This document shows positions 41,847-51,308 of a stretch of 64,000 nucleotides of DNA, piece after piece. Made by a program: the position numbers and the translations under genes. The DNA is from an uncultured Pseudoteredinibacter sp. (lineage in GTDB: Bacteria; Pseudomonadota; Gammaproteobacteria; Pseudomonadales; Cellvibrionaceae): the NCBI RefSeq assembly GCF_947500695.1, contig NZ_CANMSS010000013.1, positions 1-64,000 of the forward strand. Direction: 5' to 3'. Under the pieces are notes generated by a model. The model saw only the letters and a list, made by a program, of their open reading frames with translations, did no database searches and was not told where the DNA came from. Each line of letters starts with the position of its first letter. Positions within the stretch are counted from its first letter, which is position 1.

Positions 41847-43943
41847 TAATGTCTCCAAAAGCATTTGCTGATGGGGCTTATCATCAGGACTTTGCTTTGC
41901 CTGTGGGGCAATGTAGTTACCCTCGGCATTGAGCTCCCAGCGCCCTTGGGGGCAATCCAAATAGCCTTGCAGCTCAGCAATCACACGCTTTGCTAAGTTG
42001 GATTTGGCAATTGGGAAGCAGGTTTCTACGCGGCGGTTAAGATTGCGCTCCATTAAATCGGCGCTAGCACAGTAAACCTGGGCCTTAGCATTGGCGAAGT
42101 AATAGGCTCGAGTATGCTCCAAGAAGCGGCCGATGATGGAATACACCCTAATGTTCTCAGAAATACCGGCAACGCCTGGGCGCAAGCTACACATCCCACG
42201 TATGATTAGGTCTACTTTTACCCCCGCTTGTGAGGCGCGATACAAAGCCTGAATGACTTTGGGCTCAGTGAGGCCGTTGGTTTTAAGGATGATATGGGCT
42301 TCCTTACCTTTGGCAGAGGCATCGATTTCATCATCGATTAACTTCAACAGCTGCTTCTTTAAGGTAAAGGGCGCATGTAACAAATGATTTGAGCGCTCGG
42401 TTTTGCCCATGCCGGTCAGCATCTGAAAGACCTTGTGCACATCTTCGGCTAGTTCGGGGTTGGCTGATAGCAGCGAGTAATCGGTATATAGGCGAGCATT
42501 ACCGCTATGGTAATTACCAGTGCCGAGGTGAATATAGCGCTTAAGCTTATCGCCTTCCTTACGGACGATAAGCAGCATCTTGGCATGAGTTTTATAGCCC
42601 ACCACACCATAAACCACGACAGCGCCGGCCTCCTGCAAGCGGCTGGCGAGTTCTAGGTTTTCTTCTTCATCAAAGCGAGCACGCAGTTCCACTACCGCAG
42701 TCACTTCTTTACCGTGACGTGCCGCTTCAATTAGCGCATCCACCATGGGGCTTTGGTCACCGGTGCGATAGAGAGTTTGCTTGATGGCAACAACATTGGG
42801 ATCTTTAGCGGCTTGGCGCAGCAGGTCGACTACCGGATTGAAGGATTCAAAAGGGTGTAGCAGCAGCTGATCTTTGCTGGCCAGGGCATCAAATAAATTG
42901 TCTTTGCGGGTAAGCCCTTTGGGTAAGCCCGGAGCAAAGTCTGGGTACATCAGGTCAGGTCGATTGACCATGCCAGGCACACTCATCATGCGCTTAAGGT
43001 TTACTGGGCCATTTACACGGTATAGCTCGTCGTCACTTAGGCCAACTTCTTTTTGGAGGAAATCCACCATTTCATCGGGGCAGTTATCGGCGACTTCTAG
43101 GCGCACAGCATTACCAAAGCGGCGTGAATGCAATTCGCCACGTAGTGCTCGAGCCAAGTCTTCCACACCTTCGGTATCAACATCCAAATCTGCGTTTCGC
43201 GTAATTCGGAATTGATAGCAGCCCTTTACCTGCATGCCAGGGAAGAGCTCTTCAGCGTGCGCATGAATCATTGAAGAAAGGAAAACAAAATTATCACCGG
43301 GTTCGCAAAGCTCATCAGGGAGACGTACTAAGCGAGGCAAGGAGCGCGGTGCCGGAACAATCGCCAGGCCAGATTCACGACCAAAGGCGTCTTTACCATC
43401 TAACTCTACAATAAAGTTCAGGCTTTTATTGACTAGCCTTGGGAATGGGTGAGCGTGGTCTAGCCCAATCGGGCTTACTACCGGCAATACTTGCTTGTGA
43501 ACGAAATCAGAGATCCACTCGGCCTGCGGTTCTGTCCATTGATGGCGACGCAAGAAGCGGATATTTTCCTGCTCCATTGCTGGAATCAAAATATCATTGA
43601 GTGTGTCGTACTGCAGTTGTACGGTCTCGTGACATTCTTGTGCCAGCTGATCGAGAATTTGCTGCGGCAATAAGCCATCTGGACCAGGGTTATCTCGACC
43701 CAGTTTTAGGCGTTGGTGTAAGCCGGCCACTCGAATCTCAAAAAATTCATCCAGGTTTGAACTGAATATTAGTAAAAACTTTAATCGCTCAAGCAGTGGG
43801 TGACTCTCATCCAATGCCTGTGCCAGCACTCGCTGATTAAACTTCAAATGACTCAATTCACGATTGATGTAATACTCAGCGGCACTTACATCGATGTCTT
43901 TCGAGCTGTCTGTTTGGCTCTCTTCTTTAGTATTGCTTGGCAT
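41835..43943 (-). CDS. ppk: polyphosphate kinase 1
   Basis: A 702-residue enzyme that builds polyphosphate from ATP. The N-terminal domain starts YINRELSHLKFNQRVLAQA and continues NLDEFFEIRVAGL. The catalytic His is in VGYKTHAKMLLIVRKEG, and the second active-site His in FLEHTRAYYF. All domains present. In Pseudomonas ppk faces ppx; here no ppx is adjacent and a TVP38-type gene takes that place. Confidence 0.97.
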   Translation of the reverse strand: MPSNTKEESQTDSSKDIDVSAAEYYINRELSHLKFNQRVLAQALDESHPLLERLKFLLIFSSNLDEFFEIRVAGLHQRLKLGRDNPGPDGLLPQQILDQLAQECHETVQLQYDTLNDILIPAMEQENIRFLRRHQWTEPQAEWISDFVHKQVLPVVSPIGLDHAHPFPRLVNKSLNFIVELDGKDAFGRESGLAIVPAPRSLPRLVRLPDELCEPGDNFVFLSSMIHAHAEELFPGMQVKGCYQFRITRNADLDVDTEGVEDLARALRGELHSRRFGNAVRLEVADNCPDEMVDFLQKEVGLSDDELYRVNGPVNLKRMMSVPGMVNRPDLMYPDFAPGLPKGLTRKDNLFDALASKDQLLLHPFESFNPVVDLLRQAAKDPNVVAIKQTLYRTGDQSPMVDALIEAARHGKEVTAVVELRARFDEEENLELASRLQEAGAVVVYGVVGYKTHAKMLLIVRKEGDKLKRYIHLGTGNYHSGNARLYTDYSLLSANPELAEDVHKVFQMLTGMGKTERSNHLLHAPFTLKKQLLKLIDDEIDASAKGKEAHIILKTNGLTEPKVIQALYRASQAGVKVDLIIRGMCSLRPGVAGISENIRVYSIIGRFLEHTRAYYFANAKAQVYCASADLMERNLNRRVETCFPIAKSNLAKRVIAELQGYLDCPQGRWELNAEGNYIAPQAKQSPDDKPHQQMLLETLGQL

Positions 43944-44161
43944 AGGTCTTCTTTCTTAGCTTGGTCTCTGTGGCCAATGGCGCTGTAAATTAGCGTATGG
44001 AGTATAGCCTTGGGAGCGATTGTTACAATAATATGCGATGTCTGTGACACTTTTATGTGATTTAAAAAGTAGGCTAATGGTTCGATAAACTCTATGCTGA
44101 CTGTTATATGTCGACAGTCAATGGCCCTTAGCACAGAGAAAAAGTATTTAAGGATTTTGAA

Positions 44162-44839
44162 ATGGTTAAAAAGATAGCTATTTTGGCGGTATTGGCCACA
44201 GCTATTGCGGTGTTCTACCTAAACGGTGGTGCGCAGTATCTATCATTGGAGTTTTTCCAGCAGATGGTAGCTGAGAAGCCACTCGTGGCCGGTCTATTGT
44301 TCTTTCTTATCTATGTCGGAGTGACAGCAGCGTCTTTGCCAGGTGCCGCTTTAATGACATTGATTGCTGGGGCCGTTTTCGGTTTCTCTTGGGGGCTATT
44401 GCTGGTTTCGTTTGCGAGCAGTATGGGAGCAACCCTGGCTTTTTTAATTGCCCGCAGTTTATTGGGTGATTGGGTGCAGGGTAAGTTTGGCGATCAACTG
44501 CAGACGGTTAATGACGGCTTAGAGAAGGAAGGTGGTTTTTATTTGTTCACCTTGCGCCTGATTCCGGTGATTCCATTTTTTGTAATTAATTTGGTTTTTG
44601 GTTTAAGCCGAATTAAAGCCTGGACTTTCTATTGGGTTAGTCAGCTAGGAATGTTGGCAGGTACGGCAGTATTCGTAAATGCAGGCGCGCAGCTGGCAAA
44701 TGTAGAAGAGCTGAGTGTCTCTGGTGTATTAACCCCTCAAATTATATTGGCCTTTGTTTTATTAGGCGCATTCCCGTGGTTGGCGAAGTTCTTACTGAAA
44801 GCCATGGGCAAGGGAAATTCCGAGCAAGAAAAATCATAA
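44162..44839 (+). CDS. TVP38/TMEM64 family (DedA-like) membrane protein
   Basis: A 225-residue membrane protein with five to six helices. The SNARE-associated/VTT domain is seen in LPGAALMTLIAGAVFGFSWG, then SSMGATLAFLIARSLLGDWV, and the re-entrant LRLIPVIPFFVINLVFGLSR. Members are thought to move lipids or be envelope proteins; the substrate is unknown. It lies 30 bases upstream of an FAD disulfide oxidoreductase in one operon, a pairing seen in many proteobacteria. Confidence 0.85.
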   Translation: MVKKIAILAVLATAIAVFYLNGGAQYLSLEFFQQMVAEKPLVAGLLFFLIYVGVTAASLPGAALMTLIAGAVFGFSWGLLLVSFASSMGATLAFLIARSLLGDWVQGKFGDQLQTVNDGLEKEGGFYLFTLRLIPVIPFFVINLVFGLSRIKAWTFYWVSQLGMLAGTAVFVNAGAQLANVEELSVSGVLTPQIILAFVLLGAFPWLAKFLLKAMGKGNSEQEKS

Positions 44840-44869
44840 ACACCAGCGCAATTAAGAGAGCTAAACAGT

Positions 44870-46321
44870 ATGTTTTCAGGTAAAAAATACGACACTAATT
44901 TGCTGGTGATTGGTGCTGGCAGTGCCGGCTTAATCTCGGCCAATATTGCCGCGACCCTTAAGGCCAAGGTGACCTTAATCGAACGCCATAAAATGGGTGG
45001 TGATTGTTTAAATACCGGTTGTGTGCCCAGTAAAACCTTATTGCGCTCGGCTAAAATTCGCCACCTTATGAATGAATCGGAGCGCTATGGCTTAAAGGCT
45101 GCGGAAGTGGCTGTGGATTTTCCTGCCGTAATGGGACGGGTGCAATCGGTCATTAAACATATTGAGCCCAATGATTCTGTCGAGCGATACACCTCTTTGG
45201 GGGTGGATTGCGTTAGTGGTGATGCCAAGTTGATTTCACCCAATAAGGTTTTGGTAAACGGAGAAACAATTTCAGCTAGACACATTATTCTAGCAATGGG
45301 CGCAAGACCATTTATTCCTGAAATACCAGGCTTGGATTCCATAGACTATTTGACGTCGGATAATATCTGGCAGCTGGAAGAGTTACCTAAGTCAATGTTG
45401 GTTATGGGATCTGGTGCGATAGCCTGTGAGATGAGCCAGGCATTCTCCCGATTGGGCTCAGAAGTGACTATGGTGCAACGCTCTTCTTCTATTTTGAATA
45501 AAGAGGAGCCAGAAGTCGGCGAATTTATGCTGAAGGCGTTTGAACAAGAAGGCATTCAGGTAAAACTCAATAGTAAGATTGGCGAAGTAAGAAAAGCCGA
45601 GGGTGGCGGCATTGAAGTTTTCCTGCAAGATGAAAGTGGCGGGCATAGTTGGCAGTGGTACGAGCAAATTTTATTAGCGGTAGGTCGCAAAGCAAACACC
45701 GATGGCATGGGTTTAGAGGAAGTGGGTGTTGAGCTTAATGCTGACGGCACGGTAAAGGTTGATGAATACCTACGCAGTAGTCATCAAAATATTCTAGCCT
45801 GTGGAGATGTCGCTGGCCCTTATCAGTTTACCCATATGGCATCGCATCAGGCTTGGTATGCCACGGTTAACTCATTGTTTGGTTTTGTGAAAAAGTTCAA
45901 GGTCGATTATCGAATCGTGCCGAAAGCCGTTTTTACAGATCCTGAAATTGCTAGTGTTGGAAAGTTAGAATCTGAATTGAAGGCCGACGGAGTAGCTTAT
46001 GAAGTCGTACATTTCCCGCTAGATGATATGGACCGCGCATTAGCTGAAGGTGAAGCCAAGGGCTTCATCAAAGTACTGCTCAAAGATGGCAGTGATAAAA
46101 TTTTGGGCGTGACGATTGCGGGGGCTCATGCCGCCGAGTTAATCACCGAATTTATTCACATGATGAAAATGGGTAAAGGCCTGAATCATATTTTGGGTAC
46201 TATTCACATCTACCCGAGTTTCAGCGAAGCCAATAAATATTTGGCTGGGCAGTGGAAGCGTAAACATGCGCCTCAGTGGGCACTCAAAATACTGCAGAAA
46301 CTACACGCTTGGCGTCGTTGA
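44870..46321 (+). CDS. FAD-dependent pyridine nucleotide-disulfide oxidoreductase
   Basis: A 483-residue flavoenzyme. FAD-binding VIGAGSAGLISANIAA (residues 11-26), redox-active disulfide GGDCLNTGCVPSKTLL (41-56), NAD(P)-binding VMGSGAIACEMSQAF, and a second FAD block ILACGDVAGPYQFTH. The dimerisation domain ends with HIYPSFSEANKYLAG. It resembles dihydrolipoyl dehydrogenase and mercuric reductase, but lacks the MerA N-terminal metal domain, and its pairing with a TVP38 protein differs from both. The catalytic His-Glu pair of Lpd (HAHPT..E) is replaced near the C-terminus by HIYPSFSE, as in the MerA-like group. Confidence 0.85.
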   Translation: MFSGKKYDTNLLVIGAGSAGLISANIAATLKAKVTLIERHKMGGDCLNTGCVPSKTLLRSAKIRHLMNESERYGLKAAEVAVDFPAVMGRVQSVIKHIEPNDSVERYTSLGVDCVSGDAKLISPNKVLVNGETISARHIILAMGARPFIPEIPGLDSIDYLTSDNIWQLEELPKSMLVMGSGAIACEMSQAFSRLGSEVTMVQRSSSILNKEEPEVGEFMLKAFEQEGIQVKLNSKIGEVRKAEGGGIEVFLQDESGGHSWQWYEQILLAVGRKANTDGMGLEEVGVELNADGTVKVDEYLRSSHQNILACGDVAGPYQFTHMASHQAWYATVNSLFGFVKKFKVDYRIVPKAVFTDPEIASVGKLESELKADGVAYEVVHFPLDDMDRALAEGEAKGFIKVLLKDGSDKILGVTIAGAHAAELITEFIHMMKMGKGLNHILGTIHIYPSFSEANKYLAGQWKRKHAPQWALKILQKLHAWRR

Positions 46322-46324
46322 AAA

Positions 46325-46345
46325 TAGCCAGCTTATTGCTGGCTA
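46325..46345 (-). terminator. terminator between convergent genes
   Basis: Minus strand: TAGCCAGC, loop AATAA, GCTGGCTA, then TTTT. It overlaps the stop codon of the hybrid kinase and also lies just after the oxidoreductase stop on the plus strand. Confidence 0.75.
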
Positions 46346-48322
46346 CTCACTATTGCTCATCTCTTGTATGCCGATACGATTAAAGAGCTCAGCGAAGGCT
46401 TTAATGGTAAGGGGTTTGCTTAGGTGATCGTTAATCCCAGCGGTGTACGCATTGTCGGTGTGTTCACCTTTTTCATGTGCCGTTATAGCGATAATCTGAC
46501 AGGCTCGCAGCTCATTTTCAGATTCAAACTCCCGAATAATGTGGGTGGCTTTAATGCCATCCATAACCGGCATCTCTATGTCCATTAGAATCAAAGGAAA
46601 CTTGCCAGGGTAGCGCTCGAAGAGCTCAACCGCTTCTAGACCGTTGTTGGCGATAACTGGCTCAATATTAAATTTAGCCAGGATTTTTTGGGCGACAATA
46701 ATGTTGACATTGTTGTCGTCGACCAGCATCACATTTAAGCCGTCTCCAGCCTGAGGGAGGCTCGTTGTTGAACCTGACTCTGCTTTTTCTCCGTTGCTAT
46801 TTTCGGGTAGAACTTCTTTTTCTTCTTCTTGCAGCTTTAATTGAAAGGTAAACCAAAAAGTAGAACCTTCTCCGGGCTCGCTCTCCACTCCAATATCACC
46901 ATGAGCAATTTGAACAAGACGTTTGCAAATAGCTAGGCCTAAACCCGAGCCTCCATAACGGCGTGTAGTGCTGGTGTCGGCCTGTTTGAATGGTTCAAAA
47001 AGATTGGCGATTGAGCTTTCAGTAATGCCAATGCCTGTGTCGCTGACGGTAAAGCGGATCAATACATGTTGATCGTCTGTATTTTCAAGACGAGTCGATA
47101 ATATGACTTGGCCTCTATCTGTAAATTTTACAGAGTTACTTAATAAGTTAACGATGACCTGACGTAAGCGAGTAGGATCACCAGTAACTTTGTTGGGCAC
47201 AGAGGGATGTCGTACAATTCGAAAGTTTAGATCTTTCTGTTGGGCTTGGCGGGTGTAGATCTGACTGCAGTCGTCCAGCAGATCATGTAAATTGAAAGGG
47301 TAGTTTTCAAATATTACTTTATTGGCTTCGATCTTCGAGTAGTCCAGCACATCATTTAGAATATGCATCAAGGAGTCACCCGAGCGGCGCATGATGTTGA
47401 CATAGTGTTGCTGAGTCTCGTCAAGCTCGGTGTCACCCAATAACTCAGTCATACCAATGATGCCATTCATCGGTGTACGAATCTCATGACTCATGGCAGC
47501 TAAGAAGAAACTTTTAGCTTGGCTAGCGCTTTCGGCTTCTTGCTGCTGTTTAATAAAATCCAGTTTTTGTTGCTGTTCATGCACTAGCTGTTGTGACATG
47601 CTGCGACGCATTTCGATATCGCGTAGTAGACTAGTTCGCATGATGTTGAAACCCCGAACTACGTTTCCAAGCTCGTCATTTTGTTCGTTTTTACGGCCCA
47701 ACCGTAAAGGCTGATTCAAATTGCGAAGGGATAAATTACTGGCGTAACTAGCGATATGCGCTAGATGCCGAGTGAAGAGACTGCGAATCAAAAAGAAAAT
47801 AGCCAGTGATACTAAAAGTGATTTAGTAAATTGCATCGCGATAATAAAGCGAGCGCGTTGCCATAATTTCTTGTAAACGCTATCGAGGCTAACGACTATG
47901 CTGAGATCACCAAGGTGTTGCTCGCTGGTATTAATGTCGCTGTAAACCAAAGGATAAATGCGAGTCATTTGGCGCTCGCCCATGGGTTCGGCTTTATCGG
48001 ACGCTGTTATAGCGCGCGGGTGATCATCCCAATTGGTCCAGTTAACCGTCACTTGCACAACATCATTAACGTCGAGCATGCTATTAACCTGCAGGCGTAG
48101 CTGCTCCTCATCGAAATTCCACAAGCTCTTGGTGATGCTGGATAGGGTGCTGATGCGGATCTGTTCTAAACGTAAATCAAGTTCTTTTAGGTCGTCTTGA
48201 AAGGAAGAGCGCAGTTGTACAACAACCGCAATTAGCGTGATGCCCGAACTAATAAGCAAGATCCAGGCGAGCAGTCTAACGGTGAGAGAGTTTTGATTGG
48301 CGCTATTGTTGAGATCCCACAT
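46343..48322 (-). CDS. hybrid sensor histidine kinase / response regulator
   Basis: A 659-residue membrane kinase. Two helices (about 16-36 and 160-182) flank a roughly 120-residue periplasmic sensor; a HAMP-like linker follows. The phosphoacceptor His is in FLAAMSHEIRTPMNGIIGM (about 272-290). The ATP-binding domain shows NLLSNSVKF, DTGIGI, GGSGLGLAICK. A C-terminal receiver carries VDDNNVNIIVAQKIL, the Asp in LILMDIEMPVMDG and the TAHEKG region. No HPt domain is present, so the phosphate must pass to a separate protein. No dedicated partner gene is adjacent; its signal is unknown. Confidence 0.9.
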   Translation of the reverse strand: MWDLNNSANQNSLTVRLLAWILLISSGITLIAVVVQLRSSFQDDLKELDLRLEQIRISTLSSITKSLWNFDEEQLRLQVNSMLDVNDVVQVTVNWTNWDDHPRAITASDKAEPMGERQMTRIYPLVYSDINTSEQHLGDLSIVVSLDSVYKKLWQRARFIIAMQFTKSLLVSLAIFFLIRSLFTRHLAHIASYASNLSLRNLNQPLRLGRKNEQNDELGNVVRGFNIMRTSLLRDIEMRRSMSQQLVHEQQQKLDFIKQQQEAESASQAKSFFLAAMSHEIRTPMNGIIGMTELLGDTELDETQQHYVNIMRRSGDSLMHILNDVLDYSKIEANKVIFENYPFNLHDLLDDCSQIYTRQAQQKDLNFRIVRHPSVPNKVTGDPTRLRQVIVNLLSNSVKFTDRGQVILSTRLENTDDQHVLIRFTVSDTGIGITESSIANLFEPFKQADTSTTRRYGGSGLGLAICKRLVQIAHGDIGVESEPGEGSTFWFTFQLKLQEEEKEVLPENSNGEKAESGSTTSLPQAGDGLNVMLVDDNNVNIIVAQKILAKFNIEPVIANNGLEAVELFERYPGKFPLILMDIEMPVMDGIKATHIIREFESENELRACQIIAITAHEKGEHTDNAYTAGINDHLSKPLTIKAFAELFNRIGIQEMSNSE

Positions 48323-48501
48323 GTTAATGAGCTCACGGCTTCCCTGTTGTTAACGGCTAATGCAACGAATTTAATGTGTTATTTTTTTGATACTGCAGTT
48401 ATGCATAGCTGCTACAGGTTAATCGACACAGCGATATATGCCAAGTGTTTAACAGGCGCGCCTTATAACTGCCGCCCTACTAACTTAATCAGACTGGCTG
48501 G

Positions 48502-49656
48502 CTAATCAGCTGGTAGAAAACGTGCAATAACATCGTTCAAAAAGCGCTGCCCCAAATCGGTGGGGCAAAGTAAGCCGTTTTCTATGCTAACTAGGCCCTC
48601 AGATTCCAGTTCTGATAATTGTGGTTTAATGGCTGAAAAGGGTAAAAAGGTACGTTGCTCAAATAGATCCAGCTCAAAGCCATCACTCAGGCGTAGCGCG
48701 TTCATCATAAACTCTAGAATCAGTTGCTCGCCCTGCACTATCTCTTCGCCAGCCGTGTAACTTCGGCCGCTGTCCAAATAATGGGCAGGCAACCGGGTTT
48801 TCCAGTGTCTGTTGACCGCTTGTTGGCGGCTTATCTTTGCATGTGCGCCAGCGCCAATGCCTAGATAATCGCCGAACTTCCAATAATTAAGGTTGTGGCG
48901 GCTTTGTTGGCCTCGGCTATAAGCCGAAATTTCGTATTGCTGGTAGCCGTGTTGAGCAAGTAACTCCTGCCCTTGAATTTGAATCTCGGCGAGCTCGTCA
49001 TCTATCGGTAATAGCGGTGGGCGCTTATAGTATTCGGTATTCGGCTCGATGGTTAACTGGTACCAAGATAAATGCTCAGGCGCCAAGGCGATAGCCTGCT
49101 GTAAATCTTGCTTGGCCGACCCTACGCTTTGCTGGGGCAGGCCGTGCATAAGATCCAAGTTAACATTATCAAAGCCGGCTTTGCGAGCCATCTCCATGGC
49201 CTTGCTGGCTTGATCGGCGCTGTGAATTCTTCCCAGAGCTTTAAGTTGTTCGTCACCAAAGCTCTGCACACCTATTGAAAGGCGATTGATACCAGCTTGT
49301 CTATAGCCCGTAAAGCGTTGCTGTTCGGCAGTTCCTGGGTTGGCCTCCATGGTGATTTCGATATCTTGTTCAAAGCCCACAATTTCTTCACAAGCAGATA
49401 AGATGCGTTCAAAGGCATGAGGGCTGAACAAGCTTGGTGTGCCGCCGCCGATAAATATAGATTGCAGCGCACGGCCTTGGCTCAGGTCTTTACTTTGTTG
49501 TAAGTCTTCAATAAGGCTGTCGCAATAGCTTTGCTCTGGCAGTTCTTCTTCAGCGCGGTGTGAGTTAAAGTCGCAATAAGGGCATTTGCGAATACACCAA
49601 GGAATGTGGATGTATAAAGAAAGGGGGGGGAGCGACTCCCGTATAGGGGCGCTCAC
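48502..49656 (-). CDS. hemW: HemW, radical SAM heme chaperone
   Basis: A 384-residue protein. The iron-sulfur motif CIRKCPYCDF (CxxxCxxC) lies at about residues 21-30, and FIGGGTPSLF is a SAM-binding element. HemW inserts heme into apo-proteins; it was formerly misnamed as coproporphyrinogen oxidase (HemN-like), but lacks HemN's extra N-terminal residues. Its GTG start overlaps the TGA stop of rdgB in GTGA, so the two are coupled. Confidence 0.93.
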   Translation of the reverse strand: MSAPIRESLPPLSLYIHIPWCIRKCPYCDFNSHRAEEELPEQSYCDSLIEDLQQSKDLSQGRALQSIFIGGGTPSLFSPHAFERILSACEEIVGFEQDIEITMEANPGTAEQQRFTGYRQAGINRLSIGVQSFGDEQLKALGRIHSADQASKAMEMARKAGFDNVNLDLMHGLPQQSVGSAKQDLQQAIALAPEHLSWYQLTIEPNTEYYKRPPLLPIDDELAEIQIQGQELLAQHGYQQYEISAYSRGQQSRHNLNYWKFGDYLGIGAGAHAKISRQQAVNRHWKTRLPAHYLDSGRSYTAGEEIVQGEQLILEFMMNALRLSDGFELDLFEQRTFLPFSAIKPQLSELESEGLVSIENGLLCPTDLGQRFLNDVIARFLPAD

Positions 49657-50255
49657 CGTTTTTCTTCCATGGCCTGCATCAGCAATGCCAACGCTTGACC
49701 GCGATGGCTAATTTTGTTTTTTAGGCTGCGATCAAGCTCGGCTGAACTGCATTGTTGCTCCTCTAGCCAAAACAAAGGGTCGTAACCGAAACCTTGTTCG
49801 CCGCGAGCTTCGTGCAAAATGCGCCCTTCCCAGCTGGCGTGGCAGATTAATGGGGTAGGATCTTTTTCGTGGCGCATATATACCAAGACACAGTGGAAGC
49901 GCGCGCTACGCTGGCTGTCATCAAGGCCAGCTAATTTTTCCAGAAGCAGAGCATTGTTTTTTTGATCGGTAGCTTCTGCACCGCTAAAGCGAGCAGAATA
50001 AATCCCTGGCGCACCTTGTAAGGCATCGACCTCTAGGCCGGAGTCGTCGGAAATTGCCGGCATGCCAGTAATAGCACAGGCATGGCGTGCTTTAATGATG
50101 GCGTTTTCAACAAAGCTTAAGCCGGTCTCGTCGGCGTCTTCTACTCCAAGTTCACGCTGGGGTTTGATATCAATCGCCAAAGGTGAAAACAGTGCTTGGA
50201 ACTCTTTGAGCTTGCCCTGGTTATTGCTTGCCAGGACGATGGTATTGGATGTCAT
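49653..50255 (-). CDS. rdgB: XTP/dITP pyrophosphatase (RdgB/HAM1)
   Basis: A 200-residue house-cleaning enzyme that hydrolyses non-canonical purine triphosphates. The family blocks are IVLASNNQGKLKEFQ (residues 5-19), AISDDSGLEVDALQGAPGIYSARF (catalytic acidic residues) and GFGYDPLFW. Length fits. Operon: DUF4426 gene upstream, hemW coupled downstream. Confidence 0.96.
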   Translation of the reverse strand: MTSNTIVLASNNQGKLKEFQALFSPLAIDIKPQRELGVEDADETGLSFVENAIIKARHACAITGMPAISDDSGLEVDALQGAPGIYSARFSGAEATDQKNNALLLEKLAGLDDSQRSARFHCVLVYMRHEKDPTPLICHASWEGRILHEARGEQGFGYDPLFWLEEQQCSSAELDRSLKNKISHRGQALALLMQAMEEKR

Positions 50256-50259
50256 ATTC

Positions 50260-50712
50260 TTAATCGGTATTCATTTTACGGTGGAAGCTAAAGCTATGGC
50301 TTTGCTCTGAGCCTTCAGGTGTTACATCGATATGAAAGTGCAAGACTTCTTCATTATCAAAACGTAATGGAGCCAAGTAATAGGTGGCGTTTTGCTCTTT
50401 GATTTCAATAAACTCCAGCTCGCGGGTCTGCTGAATTAAATTTTTATAGTTGCCGCTAACGGCCGCTTTGCCGCCGCGGATTTTGCCATTTTTTAGTACT
50501 GCAATATTAACTAGAGCTCGATTAGAGCCGCGCACTAAGTTATAGGCTTTGGCAATCTCAGCGGGAATAAAGCTGCTATTAAAAACACTGAAGAATATTT
50601 TGTAATCACCAAACTCTTCGTAAGGTTTGCCGAGCTCTCGGGCCTCTTGGGCGAAGCTGTTTATGCTCAAGCTGCAAAGCAATAAGGCGAATATAGATTT
50701 TATGGAAGACAT
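50260..50712 (-). CDS. DUF4426 exported protein
   Basis: A 150-residue protein with a signal peptide (1-21, ending SFA). The mature domain matches DUF4426, in the same place between metW and rdgB as in Pseudomonas. The pattern YKIFFSVFNSSFIPAEIAKAY and the alternating beta-like LHFHIDV suggest an immunoglobulin-like sandwich. Function unknown. It is four bases from rdgB, so co-transcribed with core genes. Confidence 0.85.
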   Translation of the reverse strand: MSSIKSIFALLLCSLSINSFAQEARELGKPYEEFGDYKIFFSVFNSSFIPAEIAKAYNLVRGSNRALVNIAVLKNGKIRGGKAAVSGNYKNLIQQTRELEFIEIKEQNATYYLAPLRFDNEEVLHFHIDVTPEGSEQSHSFSFHRKMNTD

Positions 50713-50720
50713 GGCTCTAC

Positions 50721-51308
50721 CTATCGTTTACGAAGATGATACATGGCAGTGATGCCAAAGAAATTAGGCAGGGCTTGTTTGATCATTCGGCCGCTACCCT
50801 GGGTGGTCACTCGACGACTGATGATTTCTATCGAGAGCTCTTGGCACAAGACTTCAAAATCCTTGAAGGTACAAAAGTGAATATTCGGTGTGTCATACCA
50901 CTGGTAAGGTAGTAAATCAGAAACCGGCATGCGGCCCGAAAAAGCTAGGTGCCAGCGTGCACGCCAGTGGCCAAAATTTGGAAAGGTAACAATACATTCT
51001 TGACCAACTCGTAGCATTTCCTGCAGCACTAAATGCGGGAAGCGCATGGTTTGCAATGCCTGAGTCATGACGACGGTATCAAAACTATTATCGGCAAAGT
51101 TACCCAGGCCCTGGTCGAGGTTTTGCTCAACAACATTTACGCCTCGGGCAATACAGCGACTAATTTGTTCTGGCCCAATTTCTAGGCCGTAACCATTAAC
51201 GCCTTGCTCTTGTAAGCGCTCCAAAAGCGCACCATCACCACAGGCGAGATCGAGAACTTTTTGCCCGGGCTTGATCCAAGTGCTGATGATATCTAGATCA
51301 CTGCGCAT
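50721..51308 (-). CDS. metW: MetW, methionine biosynthesis partner of MetX
   Basis: A 195-residue SAM-fold protein. VLDLACGDGALLERL is motif I; EMLRVGQECIVTFPNFGHW is a MetW signature. MetW is encoded with metX in many proteobacteria and is thought to be required for, or to stimulate, MetX activity. The ATG at 51308 lies inside the last codons of metX, preceded by GGAGG, so translation is coupled; an upstream in-frame start at 51335 is less likely. Confidence 0.93.
   Translation of the reverse strand: MRSDLDIISTWIKPGQKVLDLACGDGALLERLQEQGVNGYGLEIGPEQISRCIARGVNVVEQNLDQGLGNFADNSFDTVVMTQALQTMRFPHLVLQEMLRVGQECIVTFPNFGHWRARWHLAFSGRMPVSDLLPYQWYDTPNIHFCTFKDFEVLCQELSIEIISRRVTTQGSGRMIKQALPNFFGITAMYHLRKR

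Noticed and set aside
44870..46321. Assignment as mercuric reductase (merA) or lpd
   Set aside because: No N-terminal heavy-metal domain and no C-terminal vicinal cysteines for MerA; no dehydrogenase-complex genes nearby for Lpd.
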